From positions 310,001-374,000 of the forward strand of contig NZ_JACCFJ010000001.1 in the NCBI RefSeq assembly GCF_013410345.1: a stretch of 64,000 nt of DNA. The letters are read 5' to 3'. Of the stretch, positions 38,101 through 50,612 are shown one piece after another. The first letter of the stretch is position 1. Each line of letters opens with the position of its first letter. The notes below the pieces were generated by a model, which worked only from the letters and a program-made list of their open reading frames with translations, was not told the origin of the DNA and made no database searches. Position numbers and translations under genes: made by a program. Source of the DNA: Saccharopolyspora hordei (GTDB taxonomy: Bacteria > Actinomycetota > Actinomycetes > Mycobacteriales > Pseudonocardiaceae).

Positions 38101-38940
38101 ATGGAGGAAACGGACGCAACCGTCCCGCTCGTGCTGCGGCAGAGCCACCCCGAGCCCCCGACCCCGGAGCCCGCTCGCATGACCTCGTTGACCTCGGCCG
38201 CCACCGCCCCCGAACCGACCGGCTTCACCGGCTGGGCCATCTCGGTGATGGAAGCGCTCGGCGGCCCCGGTGCCGGCACCATCATCGCGCTGGAGAACCT
38301 GTTCCCGCCGATCCCCTCGGAGGTCATCCTCCCGCTGGCCGGGTTCACCGCCAGCCAGGGCAGCATGTCGGTGGTCGGCGCGGTGCTGTGGACCACGCTC
38401 GGGTCGCTGGTCGGTGCCCTGGCGCTCTACGGCATCGGCGCCACCCTGGGCCGCGAGCGCACCCGCGCCATCGCGGCGAAGCTGCCGCTGGTCAAGCTCT
38501 CCGACATCGACCGGACCGAGGCGTGGTTCGCCCAGCACGGCGTCAAGGCGGTCTTCTTCGGCCGCATGATCCCGCTGTTCCGCAGCTTCATCTCGCTGCC
38601 CGCCGGGGTCGAGCGGATGCCCCTGGGCACGTTCGCGCTGTTCACCGCCCTGGGCAGCCTGGTCTGGAACACGATCTTCGTGGTGGCGGGCTACCTGCTG
38701 GGGGAGAGCTGGTACCTCGTCGAGCAGTACGCGGGCATGTTCTCCAAGGCGGTCCTGGTCGTGGCGGTGGTGGCCGTGGTGGCGTTCGTCGTGGTGCGCC
38801 TCCGCGCCCGGGACCGCGAACCCGCGCCCGACGACGTGCCGACGGTGCAGTTCGCGCGCGTCCCCGCCGAGACCCCCACGGTCCAGTTCACCCGCGTCCC
38901 CGCCGAGGCCCCCACCGAAGAGATCCGCCGCGTCCGCTGA
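38101..38940 (+). CDS. DedA-family membrane protein
   Basis: A 279-residue protein. The DedA core (about 45-235) has GGPGAGTIIALENLFPPIPSEVILPLAGF, GATLGRERTRAIAAKLPLV, FFGRMIPLFRSFISLPAGVERMPLG with the conserved FxGRxxPxxR Arg pair, and terminal helices. DedA proteins flip undecaprenyl phosphate or phospholipid and support envelope homeostasis. The C-terminal tail carries a tandem repeat (PTVQFARVPAE, PTVQFTRVPAE). The start is unclear: ATG 38101, GTG 38071 or ATG 38179; the last has a CCGGAG upstream and fits the family length better. Confidence 0.87.
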   Translation: MEETDATVPLVLRQSHPEPPTPEPARMTSLTSAATAPEPTGFTGWAISVMEALGGPGAGTIIALENLFPPIPSEVILPLAGFTASQGSMSVVGAVLWTTLGSLVGALALYGIGATLGRERTRAIAAKLPLVKLSDIDRTEAWFAQHGVKAVFFGRMIPLFRSFISLPAGVERMPLGTFALFTALGSLVWNTIFVVAGYLLGESWYLVEQYAGMFSKAVLVVAVVAVVAFVVVRLRARDREPAPDDVPTVQFARVPAETPTVQFTRVPAEAPTEEIRRVR

Positions 38941-39067
38941 CCTCCACCGTCGTTCCCCCGGCCGGGGCACGCGACTGCCCCCGGAGGTGCAGGTCCGATG
39001 CCAACGGAGGCCGCGGACCACCGCGCCGCGGGTGACCGGGAGCGGTGCGACTGTGCCCGGACACGCG

Positions 39068-39099
39068 GAAGGCCCCGCTCCCGGAGGAGCGGGGCCTTC
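39068..39099. terminator. Terminator between dedA and clpC (convergent)
   Basis: A perfect 14-bp inverted repeat (39068-39081 and 39086-39099) with a 4-nt CGGA loop lies 13 bp beyond the clpC stop. It can terminate clpC and dedA messages. No T-run follows. Confidence 0.78.
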
Positions 39100-39111
39100 G
39101 CGCGGATCGGG

Positions 39112-41661
<2,550 letters not shown>

Positions 41662-41907
41662 TCGCACTCCCTGACTGCTGCGCCGGCGGTCTCGTTGGCG
41701 GGACACGGCTCCTGCTTCGCCGATGCCCACGACGGGTTCAGCACTCTTGGGGACCACTGTAGTAGCCCCACCCGGTCGCGGTCCGTGCCCGCTACGGCCT
41801 GCTGCCCACATTCTTGTCCGGCTACCCAGACCAACGGGCCGCTGGCCTGCGGGATTCCGGACCCGCACCGATCGGTTGGCCCTTTCCGCTGAGCGCGAAC
41901 ACGACCG

Positions 41908-42765
41908 CTAGCTGCGCTGATCGTCCTTCTTGACCGCACGTCCACCGATCGGCACCACCATCGGGGTACCCGCCACGGGATCAGCAATCACCCGCGCTTC
42001 CAGCCCGAACACACCGGCCAGCAGGGGCTCGGTGAGCACCTCGGCGGGTTCACCCTCGGCGACCACGGCCCCGTCCTTCATCGCCACCAGGCGGTCGGCG
42101 TAGCGGGCCGCGAGGTTGAGGTCGTGGAGCACCATCACCACCGTACGACCGCTCTCGTCGTGCAGTCGCCCGATGAGCTCCAGGACGTCCACCTGGTGGG
42201 ACAGGTCGAGATAGGTGGTCGGCTCGTCCAGCAGCAGCAGGTTCGTGCCCTGGGCCAACGCCATGGACAGCCAGGCGCGCTGCCGCTGGCCGCCGGAGAG
42301 CTCGTCCAGGGTGCGGTCGGCCAGGTCGGCGATGCCGGTCATCGCCAGCGCCTCGGCGACCGCGGCCTCGTCGTCGGAGGACCACTGCCGGTACCAGGCC
42401 TGGTGCGGGTGCCTGCCGCGCGCGACCAGGTCGGCCACGGTGAGGCCCTCGGGCGCCACCGGCGACTGCGGCAGCAGGCCGAGCACCTTGGCGACCTCCC
42501 GGGTGGGCATCTTGTGGATCTGCTTGCCGTCCAGCAGCACGCTGCCGCGCTGCGGCTGCAGCAGGCGCCCGAGGGCGCGCAGCAGGGTGGACTTGCCGCA
42601 GCCGTTCGGGCCGATCACCGCGGTGATCGTGCCGTCGACGACGTCGAAGTCCAGGCCGTCGGCGATCACGCGGTCGCCGTAGGCCAGCGTGAGGTCGCTG
42701 GCGTGCAGCCGCTGCCGGGAGGCGGTGGCCCCGGCCTTCTCGCTGGACGTGGCGGACGCGGTCAT
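41908..42765 (-). CDS. Iron-siderophore ABC transporter, ATP-binding protein (FecE/FepC-like)
   Basis: A 285-residue ABC ATPase. Walker A is [16 protein letters not shown], the Q-loop is [16 protein letters not shown], the signature is [17 protein letters not shown] and Walker B is [16 protein letters not shown], followed by the H-loop [10 protein letters not shown]. The overall pattern is that of ferric-siderophore and cobalamin importers. The ATG at 42765 overlaps the permease stop (ATGA). It is the last gene of a permease-permease-ATPase operon under an iron box. No binding-protein gene is adjacent. Confidence 0.93.
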   Translation of the reverse strand: MTASATSSEKAGATASRQRLHASDLTLAYGDRVIADGLDFDVVDGTITAVIGPNGCGKSTLLRALGRLLQPQRGSVLLDGKQIHKMPTREVAKVLGLLPQSPVAPEGLTVADLVARGRHPHQAWYRQWSSDDEAAVAEALAMTGIADLADRTLDELSGGQRQRAWLSMALAQGTNLLLLDEPTTYLDLSHQVDVLELIGRLHDESGRTVVMVLHDLNLAARYADRLVAMKDGAVVAEGEPAEVLTEPLLAGVFGLEARVIADPVAGTPMVVPIGGRAVKKDDQRS

Positions 42766-43844
42766 GCGCGGACCTCCCGGTACCGACGGACGAGCAGGTA
42801 GATCAGGTACGGGGCGCCGAGCACCGCGGTGACGATGCCGACGGGCAGCTCCAGGCCGCCGAACGCGGTGCGCGAGATGACGTCCGCGCCGACCACCAAC
42901 GCGGCCCCGAACACCATGGACGCGACCAGCGGCGGGCGCCAGGCGCGCGCCAGCCGCAGCGCGATCTGCGGGGTGGCCAGCGCGACGAACTGGATCGGTC
43001 CAGCCGCCGCGGTCGCGATGGACGCCAGCACCACCGCGGCCAGCAGCAGCAGGGCACGGGACAGGTCGACGCGCACGCCGAGCCCGCGCACCGTGTCGTC
43101 GTCGAACTGGAGCGCCCCGAGCACGTGCGAGCCCACGAGGGTCAGCGGCACCAGCACGCAGAGCGCGACGGCGGTGGGGACCACGTGCTCCCAGCCGCGC
43201 GCGTTGAGGCTGCCGGTCAACCACACCAGCGCCCGGCCCGCCTCGTTGACGTCGCCGACGGTGAGCAGCCAGTAGGTGGCGTTGCCGGCCAGGGCGCTGA
43301 CCCCGACGCCGACCAGCACCAACCGGTAGGAGTCCACCCCGCCCTGGTGGGCCAGGGCGTAGACCGCGACCCCGGTGAGCAGCCCGCCCAGCAGCGCGAC
43401 GATCGGCAGGCCCACGTCGGCCAGGGCACCGGCCAGGCTGCCCGCGGTGCCGCCGAGCACGATCACCGTGGTCGCCGCGGTGCCCGCGCCCCAGGTGATG
43501 CCGAGCATGTCCGGGCTGGCCAACGGGTTGCGCGCGAGGGTCTGCGTGATCGCGCCGGACAGGCCGAGCGCGGCGCCGACCAGCAGCGCGGTCAGCGACC
43601 GGGGCATCCGCAGCTCCCAGACGATGACCTGCTGCGCCCGGTCACCGGCGCCGACGAGCGTCTGCAGCACCTCCTCCGGGCTGATCGGGTACTCGCCGAG
43701 GCCGACGTCGGCCACGAAGACGGCCAGCAGCAGCGCCAGGCCGCCGAGCAGCGCCAGCAGTGGGCGCAGGCGCAGCACCCCGGAGAACGGGCCGAGCCGC
43801 GCCGGTCGCCGCCCGGCGACCTCCCCTCGCAGCACCTGGGTCAC
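42762..43844 (-). CDS. Iron-siderophore ABC transporter permease (FecCD family), second
   Basis: A 360-residue permease with about nine or ten membrane helices. Family marks are [39 protein letters not shown], a coupling-helix region [20 protein letters not shown] and [17 protein letters not shown] near the C-terminus. It forms the channel with the other permease and passes siderophore-bound Fe(III) inward. Its GTG overlaps the first permease stop (GTGA), so translation is coupled. Confidence 0.92.
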   Translation of the reverse strand: MTQVLRGEVAGRRPARLGPFSGVLRLRPLLALLGGLALLLAVFVADVGLGEYPISPEEVLQTLVGAGDRAQQVIVWELRMPRSLTALLVGAALGLSGAITQTLARNPLASPDMLGITWGAGTAATTVIVLGGTAGSLAGALADVGLPIVALLGGLLTGVAVYALAHQGGVDSYRLVLVGVGVSALAGNATYWLLTVGDVNEAGRALVWLTGSLNARGWEHVVPTAVALCVLVPLTLVGSHVLGALQFDDDTVRGLGVRVDLSRALLLLAAVVLASIATAAAGPIQFVALATPQIALRLARAWRPPLVASMVFGAALVVGADVISRTAFGGLELPVGIVTAVLGAPYLIYLLVRRYREVRA

Positions 43845-44911
43845 AACCGCACCAACTTCCTGCGGCGCACGAGCGCGATGAAGAACGGGGCGCCGACCAT
43901 CGCCAGCATCACCCCGACCTGCACCTCGGACGGCCGCGCCACGAGGCGCCCGAGCACGTCGGCCAGCAGCACCAGCGACGCGCCGAGCAGCCCGGAGAAC
44001 GGCAGCAGCCACCGGTGGTCGGCGCCGGTGAAGAACCGCGCCACGTGCGGCACCACCAGCCCCACGAAGCCGATCGGCCCGCAGATCGCGACCGCGCTGC
44101 CCACCAGGACCGCGATCGCGGCGATGCCGGCCCGCCGCGACCACTCCACCCGGTGGCCCAGCGAGCGGGCCACGTCCTCGCCCAGCGACAGCGCGTTGAG
44201 CCCGCTGGCGTTGGTCAGCGCCAGCACGATCCCGACCAGCACGAACGGCAGCACCTGCGGGATCACCGCGGGGTCGGTGACCGCGACCGAGCCGACCTTC
44301 CAGAACCGGTAGGCGTCCATCGTCTGCTGGTCGGTGAGCACGAGCGCCGAGGTGATGGCCTGCAGCAGGAAGCTGATCGCGGTGCCGGCCAGCGCCAGGG
44401 TCACCGGGGTCGGGCCGCCGCGGCCGAGGGACCCGATGGCGAACACCGCGAGCGCGCCCAGCACCGCCCCGGCGAAGCCGAACCAGATGTAGCCGAGCAG
44501 CGTCGTGACGCCGAAGGTGTAGATGGCCAGGACGACGGCCAGCGCCGCGCCCTGGGTGATGCCGAGGATGCCGGGGTCGGCGATGGGGTTGCGGGTGTGG
44601 CCCTGCATCAGCGCCCCGGCCAGGCCGAGCCCCGCCCCGGCCAGCACGCCGACGACGGTGCGCGGCAGCCGCAGCTCGCGGACGATCAGGTCGTTCTCGC
44701 TGCCGCTCGGGGCGACAAGCCCGTGCCACACCTCGGCCAGCGGGATGGTCTTGGCGCCCACCACGACGCTGAGCACGCAGCTGACCAGCAGCACGACCAG
44801 CAGGACGGCGATGCCGACGAGCCGTCGGCGGCGGCGCGCGCGCAGCCGGGACCCCCCGGTGGCGGCCTGGTCGGGTGCGCGTGGACCGTCGACGGCCAGG
44901 CTGCCACTCAC
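43841..44911 (-). CDS. Iron-siderophore ABC transporter permease (FecCD family), first
   Basis: A 356-residue permease. A short basic N-terminus is followed by VGIAVLLVVLLVSCVLSVVVG, the family motif LRLPRTVVGVLAGAGLGLAGALMQGHTRNPIADPGILGI, GLNALSLGEDVARSLGHRVEW and ICGPIGFVGLVVPHVARFFTG. The GTG at 44911 is chosen because GAGGGAG is at proper spacing; a GTG at 44935 lacks one. It is the first gene of the operon, 40 bp downstream of an iron box. Confidence 0.92.
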   Translation of the reverse strand: MSGSLAVDGPRAPDQAATGGSRLRARRRRRLVGIAVLLVVLLVSCVLSVVVGAKTIPLAEVWHGLVAPSGSENDLIVRELRLPRTVVGVLAGAGLGLAGALMQGHTRNPIADPGILGITQGAALAVVLAIYTFGVTTLLGYIWFGFAGAVLGALAVFAIGSLGRGGPTPVTLALAGTAISFLLQAITSALVLTDQQTMDAYRFWKVGSVAVTDPAVIPQVLPFVLVGIVLALTNASGLNALSLGEDVARSLGHRVEWSRRAGIAAIAVLVGSAVAICGPIGFVGLVVPHVARFFTGADHRWLLPFSGLLGASLVLLADVLGRLVARPSEVQVGVMLAMVGAPFFIALVRRRKLVRL

Positions 44912-44951
44912 GTCCCACTCCCTCTGCCGGTTCACCCGATCGAAACCGTAC

Positions 44952-44970
44952 TTAGGTTAGGACGACCTAA
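44952..44970 (-). promoter_or_regulatory. IdeR/DmdR-type iron box
   Basis: TTAGGTTAGGACGACCTAA matches the 19-bp actinobacterial iron-box consensus TTAGGTTAGGCTAACCTAA at 16 positions and is an inverted repeat. It lies 41 bp upstream of the first permease start. With iron bound, IdeR/DmdR would repress the transporter; low iron would induce it. Confidence 0.85.
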
Positions 44971-45034
44971 GCAGACAGCCCAGAGCGGGGCGCGATGGTC
45001 AGCATCACACTCCGGACAGCACCGGAGACGACGA

Positions 45035-45071
45035 GGGGCGTCCGCCCGGCACCCAGCCGGGCGGACGCCCC
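45035..45071 (-). terminator. Terminator after lsr2
   Basis: A perfect 16-bp inverted repeat (45035-45050 with 45056-45071) with a 5-nt loop begins about 60 bp past the lsr2 stop and lies upstream of the iron box. It separates lsr2 transcription from the iron transporter operon. Confidence 0.8.
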
Positions 45072-45132
45072 CGCGCAGCCGACCGGCGCGTCCGTCAGGG
45101 ACGCTCCGCCGACGTCGAACGAGACGCCTCGT

Positions 45133-45492
45133 TCAGTTCTTCGCCTTGTGGTACTGCTCCACGATGTCGGCCGGGATCCGCCCGCGGTCCGACACCTTCA
45201 GGCCGCGCTTGCGCGCCCATTCCCGAATGGCCTGGTTCTGTTCCCGATCGGCGCTCGTGGAGCCGCCGCCGGAACGGCCACCACCCGAGCCCGGACGCGG
45301 CCCCGGCTTCTTCCGCCCGCCCGCCCGGCGGGCGTGGGAGACGTAGTTGGCCAGCGCTTCCCGCAACTCGTTCGCATTCTCGGCGGAGAGGTCGATCTGG
45401 TACGAGACGCCGTCCAATCCGAACTCGACGGTTTCGTCCGCCTGGCCGCCGTCCAGATCGTCGACAAGGGTGACAGTGACCTTCTGCGCCAT
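45133..45492 (-). CDS. lsr2: Nucleoid-associated protein Lsr2
   Basis: A 119-residue H-NS-like xenogeneic silencer. The N-terminal dimerisation domain is [36 protein letters not shown]...[14 protein letters not shown] Gly/Pro/Arg-rich linker follows, then the DNA-binding domain [32 protein letters not shown], whose RGR motif inserts into the AT-rich minor groove. The ATG at 45492 follows GGGGAGGAC. It bridges DNA and represses horizontally acquired genes. Confidence 0.96.
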   Translation of the reverse strand: MAQKVTVTLVDDLDGGQADETVEFGLDGVSYQIDLSAENANELREALANYVSHARRAGGRKKPGPRPGSGGGRSGGGSTSADREQNQAIREWARKRGLKVSDRGRIPADIVEQYHKAKN

Positions 45493-45676
45493 CTTCGAAG
45501 TCCTCCCCGGAGAGCAAGAATCTGCCAGAACGGGACAGCACCGAAACCCTGGGAGCGGAACCCCCCGCGAGTACTCCAACAGCCGTCACCGAAACATTCT
45601 GCGCTCAGGTTAGCGCAGCAACTCCGGCAATGCACTCACCACGGCCGGAAAATTCGGCGGCGCCGCCCTGATCGGG

Positions 45677-47197
45677 TCATTCGGGCCGGACCAGCGGGAA
45701 CAGGATCGTCTCCCGGATACCGAGACCGGTCAACGCCATCAACAACCGGTCGATACCCATTCCGACCCCGCCGGTGGGCGGCATTCCGTACTCGAGCGCA
45801 CGCAGGAAGTCCTCGTCGATGGGCATGGCCTCGTCGTCCCCGGCCGCCCCGAGCGCCGCCTGCTGCTCCAGCCGGGCGCGCTCCACCACCGGGTCCACCA
45901 GCTCCGAGTAGCCGGTGGCCAGCTCGAAGCCGCGGATGTAGAGGTCCCACTTCTCCGCCAGGCCCGGCTGCTCGCGGTGCTGCCGGGTCAGCGGCGAGGT
46001 CTCCACCGGGAAATCGCGCACGAAGGTCGGCTCGGTCAAATGGTCCCCGACCAAGTGCTCCCACAGCTCCTCGACGAGCTTTCCGTGCCCGTGCGCCGGA
46101 TCCACCTGCAATCCGCGCGAGTCGGCGTGCTTGCGCAGCACGTCCACCGGCGTTTCCGGGGTGATCTCCGAATCGAGCGCTTCGGACAGCGACTCGTACA
46201 TCCGGATGGTCGTCCACTCGCCGGACAGGTCGTACTCGGTTCCGTCGAACCAGGTCACGACCTGCGAGCCGGTGACGTTCTCGGCCGCCTCCTGGATCAA
46301 CGTCCTGGTCAGCTCGGCCATGTCGTTGTAATCGGCGTAGGCCTGGTAGAACTCCAACATGGCGAACTCCGGGGAGTGGGAAGAATCACTCCCCTCGTTG
46401 CGGAAGTTCCTGTTGATCTCGAAAACCTTCTCGATCCCGCCGACCACGCAGCGCTTGAGGTACAACTCCGGCGCGATGCGCAGGAACAGATCGATGTCGA
46501 AGGCGTTCGAATGCGTCACGAACGGTCGCGCCGCGGCCCCGCCCTGCAGCGTCTGCAGCATCGGGGTCTCCACCTCGATGAAGCCGCGCCGCTCGAACGA
46601 ACCCCGCAGCGACCGCTGCACCGCGGCCCGGGTGCGCACCGTCTGCGCGGCCTGCTTGCGCACGATGAGGTCGACGTAGCGCTGCCGGACGCGCATCTCC
46701 TCGCCGAGCTCCTTGTGCATGACCGGCAGCGGGCGCAGCGCCTTGGCCGCCATCCGCCACTCGTCGGCCATCACGGACAGCTCGCCGCGGCGGGAGGTGA
46801 TCACCTCACCGTGCACGAAGACGTGGTCACCGAGGTCGACGTCGCTCTTCCAACTGGCCAGCGCGTCCTCGCCGACCTGCTTGAGGCTGAGCATCGCCTG
46901 GAGCTCGGTGCCGTCGCCCGCGCGCAGCGTGGCGAAGCAGAGCTTGCCGGTGTTGCGCAGGAACATCACGCGTCCGGCCACGCCGACGTGCTCACCGGTG
47001 GCGGTGTCCGGCTCCAGCCCCTCGTGGGCGGCGCGGACCTCGGCGAGGCTGTGGGTGATCGGCAGGGTCACCGGGTACGGGTCGACTCCGGCCTCGAGCA
47101 GGCGCTCCCGCTTCTCCCGCCGGACCCGCATCTGCTCCGGCAGGTCGTCGACGCCGTCATCGCTGGTTGCCGGGGGATTGGAACGGTCCTCAGTCAC
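45677..47197 (-). CDS. lysS: Lysyl-tRNA synthetase (class II)
   Basis: A 506-residue class II synthetase. The N-terminal OB-fold anticodon domain ([33 protein letters not shown]) precedes the catalytic core with motif 1 ([13 protein letters not shown]), motif 2 ([20 protein letters not shown]) and motif 3 ([16 protein letters not shown]). It is the stand-alone LysS, without the N-terminal membrane domain of LysX. The start is GTG 47197 (MTEDRSNPP); TTG 47206 is less likely. coaX ends 79 bp upstream. Confidence 0.96.
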   Translation of the reverse strand: MTEDRSNPPATSDDGVDDLPEQMRVRREKRERLLEAGVDPYPVTLPITHSLAEVRAAHEGLEPDTATGEHVGVAGRVMFLRNTGKLCFATLRAGDGTELQAMLSLKQVGEDALASWKSDVDLGDHVFVHGEVITSRRGELSVMADEWRMAAKALRPLPVMHKELGEEMRVRQRYVDLIVRKQAAQTVRTRAAVQRSLRGSFERRGFIEVETPMLQTLQGGAAARPFVTHSNAFDIDLFLRIAPELYLKRCVVGGIEKVFEINRNFRNEGSDSSHSPEFAMLEFYQAYADYNDMAELTRTLIQEAAENVTGSQVVTWFDGTEYDLSGEWTTIRMYESLSEALDSEITPETPVDVLRKHADSRGLQVDPAHGHGKLVEELWEHLVGDHLTEPTFVRDFPVETSPLTRQHREQPGLAEKWDLYIRGFELATGYSELVDPVVERARLEQQAALGAAGDDEAMPIDEDFLRALEYGMPPTGGVGMGIDRLLMALTGLGIRETILFPLVRPE

Positions 47198-47275
47198 GGG
47201 AACCAAGGGTACGGTTCGGCTCCGGTCACGGGATGAGCAGGGCTCTCCCCGCGCGGCGGTCCGCTCCCGGTCGGC

Positions 47276-48079
47276 TCAGGCGGCCTTGAAGTTGCGGTCG
47301 TAGACCAGGCGGAGGCCCAGCAGGGTGAGGTCGGGGACGTGGTGGGTGATCGTCGTCGACTCCGTCACCACCAGGGGAGCCAGGCCGCCGGTGGCCAGCA
47401 CCGTGGTGGGGCCGCCGTGGGTGGCCTCCAGCTCCGACACGATGCGGCGGACCAACCCGTCCACCTGCCCGGCGAAGCCGAACAGGATGCCGGACTGCAG
47501 GCACTCCACGGTGTTCTTGCCGATCACCGAGCGCGGGCGGACCAGCTCCACCTTGCGCAGCTGCGCGGCGCGAGCGGCCAGCGCGTCCAGCGAGATCTCG
47601 ATGCCGGGCGCGAACGCCCCGCCCAGGAACTCGCCCTTCGCCGAGATCACGTCGATGTTGGTGGAGGTGCCGAAGTCGACCACCACGCAGTTCGTGACGT
47701 GCAGGTGGTGGGCGGCGAGCGTGTTGATCACCCGGTCCGCCCCGACCTCCTTCGGGTTGTCCACCAGCAGCGGGACCCCGGTCCGCACGCCCGGCTCGAC
47801 CACCACGCGCGGCACGTCGGCCCAGTACCGGCCGAGCATGACGCGCAGCTCGCGCAGCAGCGCCGGCACCGTGGACAGCGCCGAGATGCCGGTGATCCGG
47901 TCGGCGTGCTCGCCGAGCAGCCCGCGCATGGTCAGCGCCATCTCGTCGGCGGTCATCCGCGGCTCGGTCCGCATCCGCCAGTCGTGCAGCAGGGTCGCGG
48001 CGACGTCGGGGCTGTCCGACTCGTCGTCGTAGAGGCCCAGCACGATGTTGGTGTTCCCGACGTCGATGGCCAGCAGCAC
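47276..48079 (-). CDS. coaX: Type III pantothenate kinase
   Basis: A 267-residue CoaX kinase of the ASKHA fold. The phosphate-1 motif is LLAIDVGNTNIVLGLYDD, GVPLLVDNPKEVGADRVINTLAA is the pantothenate-binding region, VVDFGTSTNIDVISA is the phosphate-2 motif and GGAFAPGIEISLDAL is conserved. It catalyses the first step from pantothenate to CoA. It follows panD by 21 bp, in the order panC-panD-coaX-lysS as in mycobacteria. Confidence 0.95.
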   Translation of the reverse strand: MLLAIDVGNTNIVLGLYDDESDSPDVAATLLHDWRMRTEPRMTADEMALTMRGLLGEHADRITGISALSTVPALLRELRVMLGRYWADVPRVVVEPGVRTGVPLLVDNPKEVGADRVINTLAAHHLHVTNCVVVDFGTSTNIDVISAKGEFLGGAFAPGIEISLDALAARAAQLRKVELVRPRSVIGKNTVECLQSGILFGFAGQVDGLVRRIVSELEATHGGPTTVLATGGLAPLVVTESTTITHHVPDLTLLGLRLVYDRNFKAA

Positions 48080-48100
48080 CGTTCCAGTCCGTCCTTCCGC

Positions 48101-48577
48101 TCAGTGCTCGGGCTGCTGCAGCAGGGCGTCGAGCTTCGCCGCGTCGTCGGTCTCGGCGGGCGTGCCCGCGATGACCGCGGCGCTGGTCAGCCCCGACCCC
48201 TCCGGCGCGACGCCCGGCTGGTCACCGGCCTCCACGACCTTGTTCTCGGCGTCCACGAAGACCACCTTCGGGCGCACCGACCGCGCCTCCAGCTCGTCCA
48301 TCACGCCGTAGGACAGCAGGATCACGGTGTCACCGGGCTGGACGAGGTGCGCCGCGGCGCCGTTGACGCCGATCACGCCGGAGCCGCGCTCGCCGGTGAT
48401 CACGTAGGTCTCCAGGCGGGCGCCGTTGGTGACGTCCACGATCGCCACCTGTTCGCCCTCGAGCAGGTCCGCTGCGTCCATCAGGTCGGCGTCCACCGTC
48501 ACCGACCCGACGTAGTGCAGGTCCGCCTGGGTCACCGTGGCGCGGTGGATCTTGGACTTCAGCATGGTGCGGAACAT
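48101..48577 (-). CDS. panD: Aspartate 1-decarboxylase
   Basis: A 158-residue pyruvoyl enzyme precursor. [29 protein letters not shown] is the family N-terminus; self-cleavage at Gly24-Ser25 yields the pyruvoyl group from Ser25. [24 protein letters not shown] and [13 protein letters not shown] are the conserved core. It makes beta-alanine from aspartate for pantothenate. The C-terminal about 35 residues are an acidic, variable extension common in actinobacteria. The ATG follows AGGAGGAGG. Confidence 0.95.
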   Translation of the reverse strand: MFRTMLKSKIHRATVTQADLHYVGSVTVDADLMDAADLLEGEQVAIVDVTNGARLETYVITGERGSGVIGVNGAAAHLVQPGDTVILLSYGVMDELEARSVRPKVVFVDAENKVVEAGDQPGVAPEGSGLTSAAVIAGTPAETDDAAKLDALLQQPEH

Positions 48578-48669
48578 CGCAGACCTCCTCCTGCTGGTAC
48601 CGCAGCTCCTCCGACGTATCTTCCGCGATGCCGCGGCGGCTCCCCGCAGCACCCGCGCGGTTGGCCCGA

Positions 48670-49578
48670 TCAGCGCTGCTCAGGGCCGGCGAGCAGCACC
48701 TTGGCGTTGTCGATCAGCCGGGTCGTGCCCACCCGCGCCGCCACCAGCAGCCGCGCCTCGCCCGCGGCCGGTGCCGGCCCGAGCTCGGGGTCCCGCAGCT
48801 CCAGGTAGTCGACCTCCACCGACGGTTCGGTGGCCAGCACCTCGCGCGCCGCCGCCAGCACCGCGTCGGCGCCGCCCGCCCCGGCGTGCGTCCCGGCGGC
48901 CAGGGCCGCCGAGAGCGCCAGCGCGGCGCGGCGCTGCTCGTCGCTGAGGTAGGCGTTGCGCGAGGACAGCGCCAGCCCGTCGGCCTCCCGGATGGTGGGG
49001 ATGCCCTGGATGCGCGCGTCCAGGTCGAGGTCGCGGGCCATGCGCCGGATCAGCACCAGCTGCTGGTAGTCCTTCTCGCCGAAGAACGCCAGGTCCGGGC
49101 GCACGATGTTGAGCAGCTTGAGCACCACGGTGAGCACGCCGTCGAAGTGGCCCGGCCGGGCGGCGCCCTCGAGCTCGTCGCCGAGCGGTCCGGCGTGGAC
49201 GGTGACCTGCGGGTCGTCGCCGTACATCTGCTCGACCGACGGCGCGAAGACCAGCTCCACCCCGGCCTCCCGGCACAGCTCGAGGTCCGACTCGAAGCTG
49301 CGCGGGTAGCGGTCGAAGTCCTCGTCCGGCCCGAACTGCAGCGGGTTGACGAAGATCGACACGACCACCACGGCGTTGACGTCGCGGCGGGCGCGCTTGA
49401 TCAGCTCCAGGTGACCGCGGTGCAGCGCGCCCATGGTGGGCACCAGGTGGACCGTGCGCCCGGTGGCCCGCAGCGCGCGGGTCACCCGCGCCAGCTCGGC
49501 GGGCTCGCGGTGCACGGTCAGGGCACCGCGCTGGAAGGGTCGGTTCATCACGACTCCCGTGTCCTGCGCCGTGGTCAC
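48670..49578 (-). CDS. panC: Pantothenate synthetase (pantoate--beta-alanine ligase)
   Basis: A 302-residue ATP-dependent ligase. [19 protein letters not shown] is the HIGH-like ATP-binding region, [21 protein letters not shown] is conserved, and [20 protein letters not shown] and [16 protein letters not shown] contain the KMSKS-like loop. It joins pantoate with the beta-alanine made by PanD. The GTG at 49578 overlaps the stop of the DUF2520 gene (GTGA). panD starts 92 bp downstream. Confidence 0.95.
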   Translation of the reverse strand: MTTAQDTGVVMNRPFQRGALTVHREPAELARVTRALRATGRTVHLVPTMGALHRGHLELIKRARRDVNAVVVVSIFVNPLQFGPDEDFDRYPRSFESDLELCREAGVELVFAPSVEQMYGDDPQVTVHAGPLGDELEGAARPGHFDGVLTVVLKLLNIVRPDLAFFGEKDYQQLVLIRRMARDLDLDARIQGIPTIREADGLALSSRNAYLSDEQRRAALALSAALAAGTHAGAGGADAVLAAAREVLATEPSVEVDYLELRDPELGPAPAAGEARLLVAARVGTTRLIDNAKVLLAGPEQR

Positions 49579-50480
49579 GACGGCTCTTCCTCCAGTGCTC
49601 GGCGGACCTCCGCGGCGCCGTCGGCGCGCAGGACGCCCGTGCGCTCGGCCCGGTCGGCCGTGCGCCTGGCCAGTTCCCGGTACCCGGGGACGACGCCCGG
49701 TCCGGCCTCGCGCAGGGCGGCGAGGTGCGCGCGGACCGTGCCGGCGTCGCCGCGCATCACCGGGCCGGTGATCGCGCGGTCGCCGAAGCGCAGCGCGTTG
49801 TCCAGCGAGGCGGACAGGATCGGTGCCATCACCCGGTCGGCGTTGGCGACGCCGGCGTCGCGCAGCAGCTCCGCGCACTCGTTGACCAGGGTGATCAGGT
49901 GGTTCGCGCCGTGGGTGAGCGCGGCGTGGTAGAGTCGGCGGGACTCCTCGGGCACGCGCACCGGCTCCATCCCGAGCTCCAGCGCCAGCGCTTCCGCCAC
50001 GCTCCAGCCGGTCTCGTCCTCGGTGGCCGCGGTGACGGCCATGCACGCGTTGCCGAGCCGCTCGACGTCCTCGGCGCGCCCGGTGAAGGTCATCGCCGGG
50101 TGCAGCGCCAGTCGGAGCACCCCGCTCTCGGCCGCCGGGCTCAGCGCGGACACGCCGTGCGCGCCCGAGGTGTGCACCAGGATCTGCCCGGGCCGCAACG
50201 ACCCGGTGGCGACCAGGCCGCGGACCAGCCCGGTGATCGCGTCGTCCGGGACCGCCAGCAGCACCAGGTCGGCCTGCACGGCGACCTCGTCCGGCGGCAG
50301 CACCGCGACCCCGGGGAGCAGCTCCTCCGCGCGCCGCAGCGAGGCCTCGGACACCGCGGAGACCGCGACCACCTGGTGCCCAGCCCGCTGCAACGCCGCG
50401 CCCAGCACAGCACCCACCCGGCCCGCGGAGACCACTCCCACGCGCAGCCGAGGGCCCGTGCGACCAGCAGACATCGCCAC
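49575..50480 (-). CDS. DUF2520/Rossmann-like dehydrogenase (candidate ketopantoate reductase)
   Basis: A 301-residue protein. The N-terminal Rossmann fold has [23 protein letters not shown] (a GxxxGxxG-type nucleotide loop) and [15 protein letters not shown]. The C-terminal DUF2520 domain has [26 protein letters not shown] and [23 protein letters not shown]. It resembles F420/NADP-dependent reductases and the PanG type of ketopantoate reductase. Overlap with panC supports a role making pantoate; this is inference. The start GTG 50480 follows GGAGG at 5-bp spacing. Its mycobacterial counterpart occupies the same place. Confidence 0.85.
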   Translation of the reverse strand: MAMSAGRTGPRLRVGVVSAGRVGAVLGAALQRAGHQVVAVSAVSEASLRRAEELLPGVAVLPPDEVAVQADLVLLAVPDDAITGLVRGLVATGSLRPGQILVHTSGAHGVSALSPAAESGVLRLALHPAMTFTGRAEDVERLGNACMAVTAATEDETGWSVAEALALELGMEPVRVPEESRRLYHAALTHGANHLITLVNECAELLRDAGVANADRVMAPILSASLDNALRFGDRAITGPVMRGDAGTVRAHLAALREAGPGVVPGYRELARRTADRAERTGVLRADGAAEVRRALEEEPS

Positions 50481-50612
50481 GTCGTCCTCCACACCGGTCC
50501 AGTCCCGACCACCGGGTACCGGCCAGCGACGCGAGAGTAGCCCCACCGACCGCCCGGCGACGCCCCCAGGTGGCGAGCGCCACGCGAGCGTCCCACGCCG
50601 GGGCGCGCGCGG

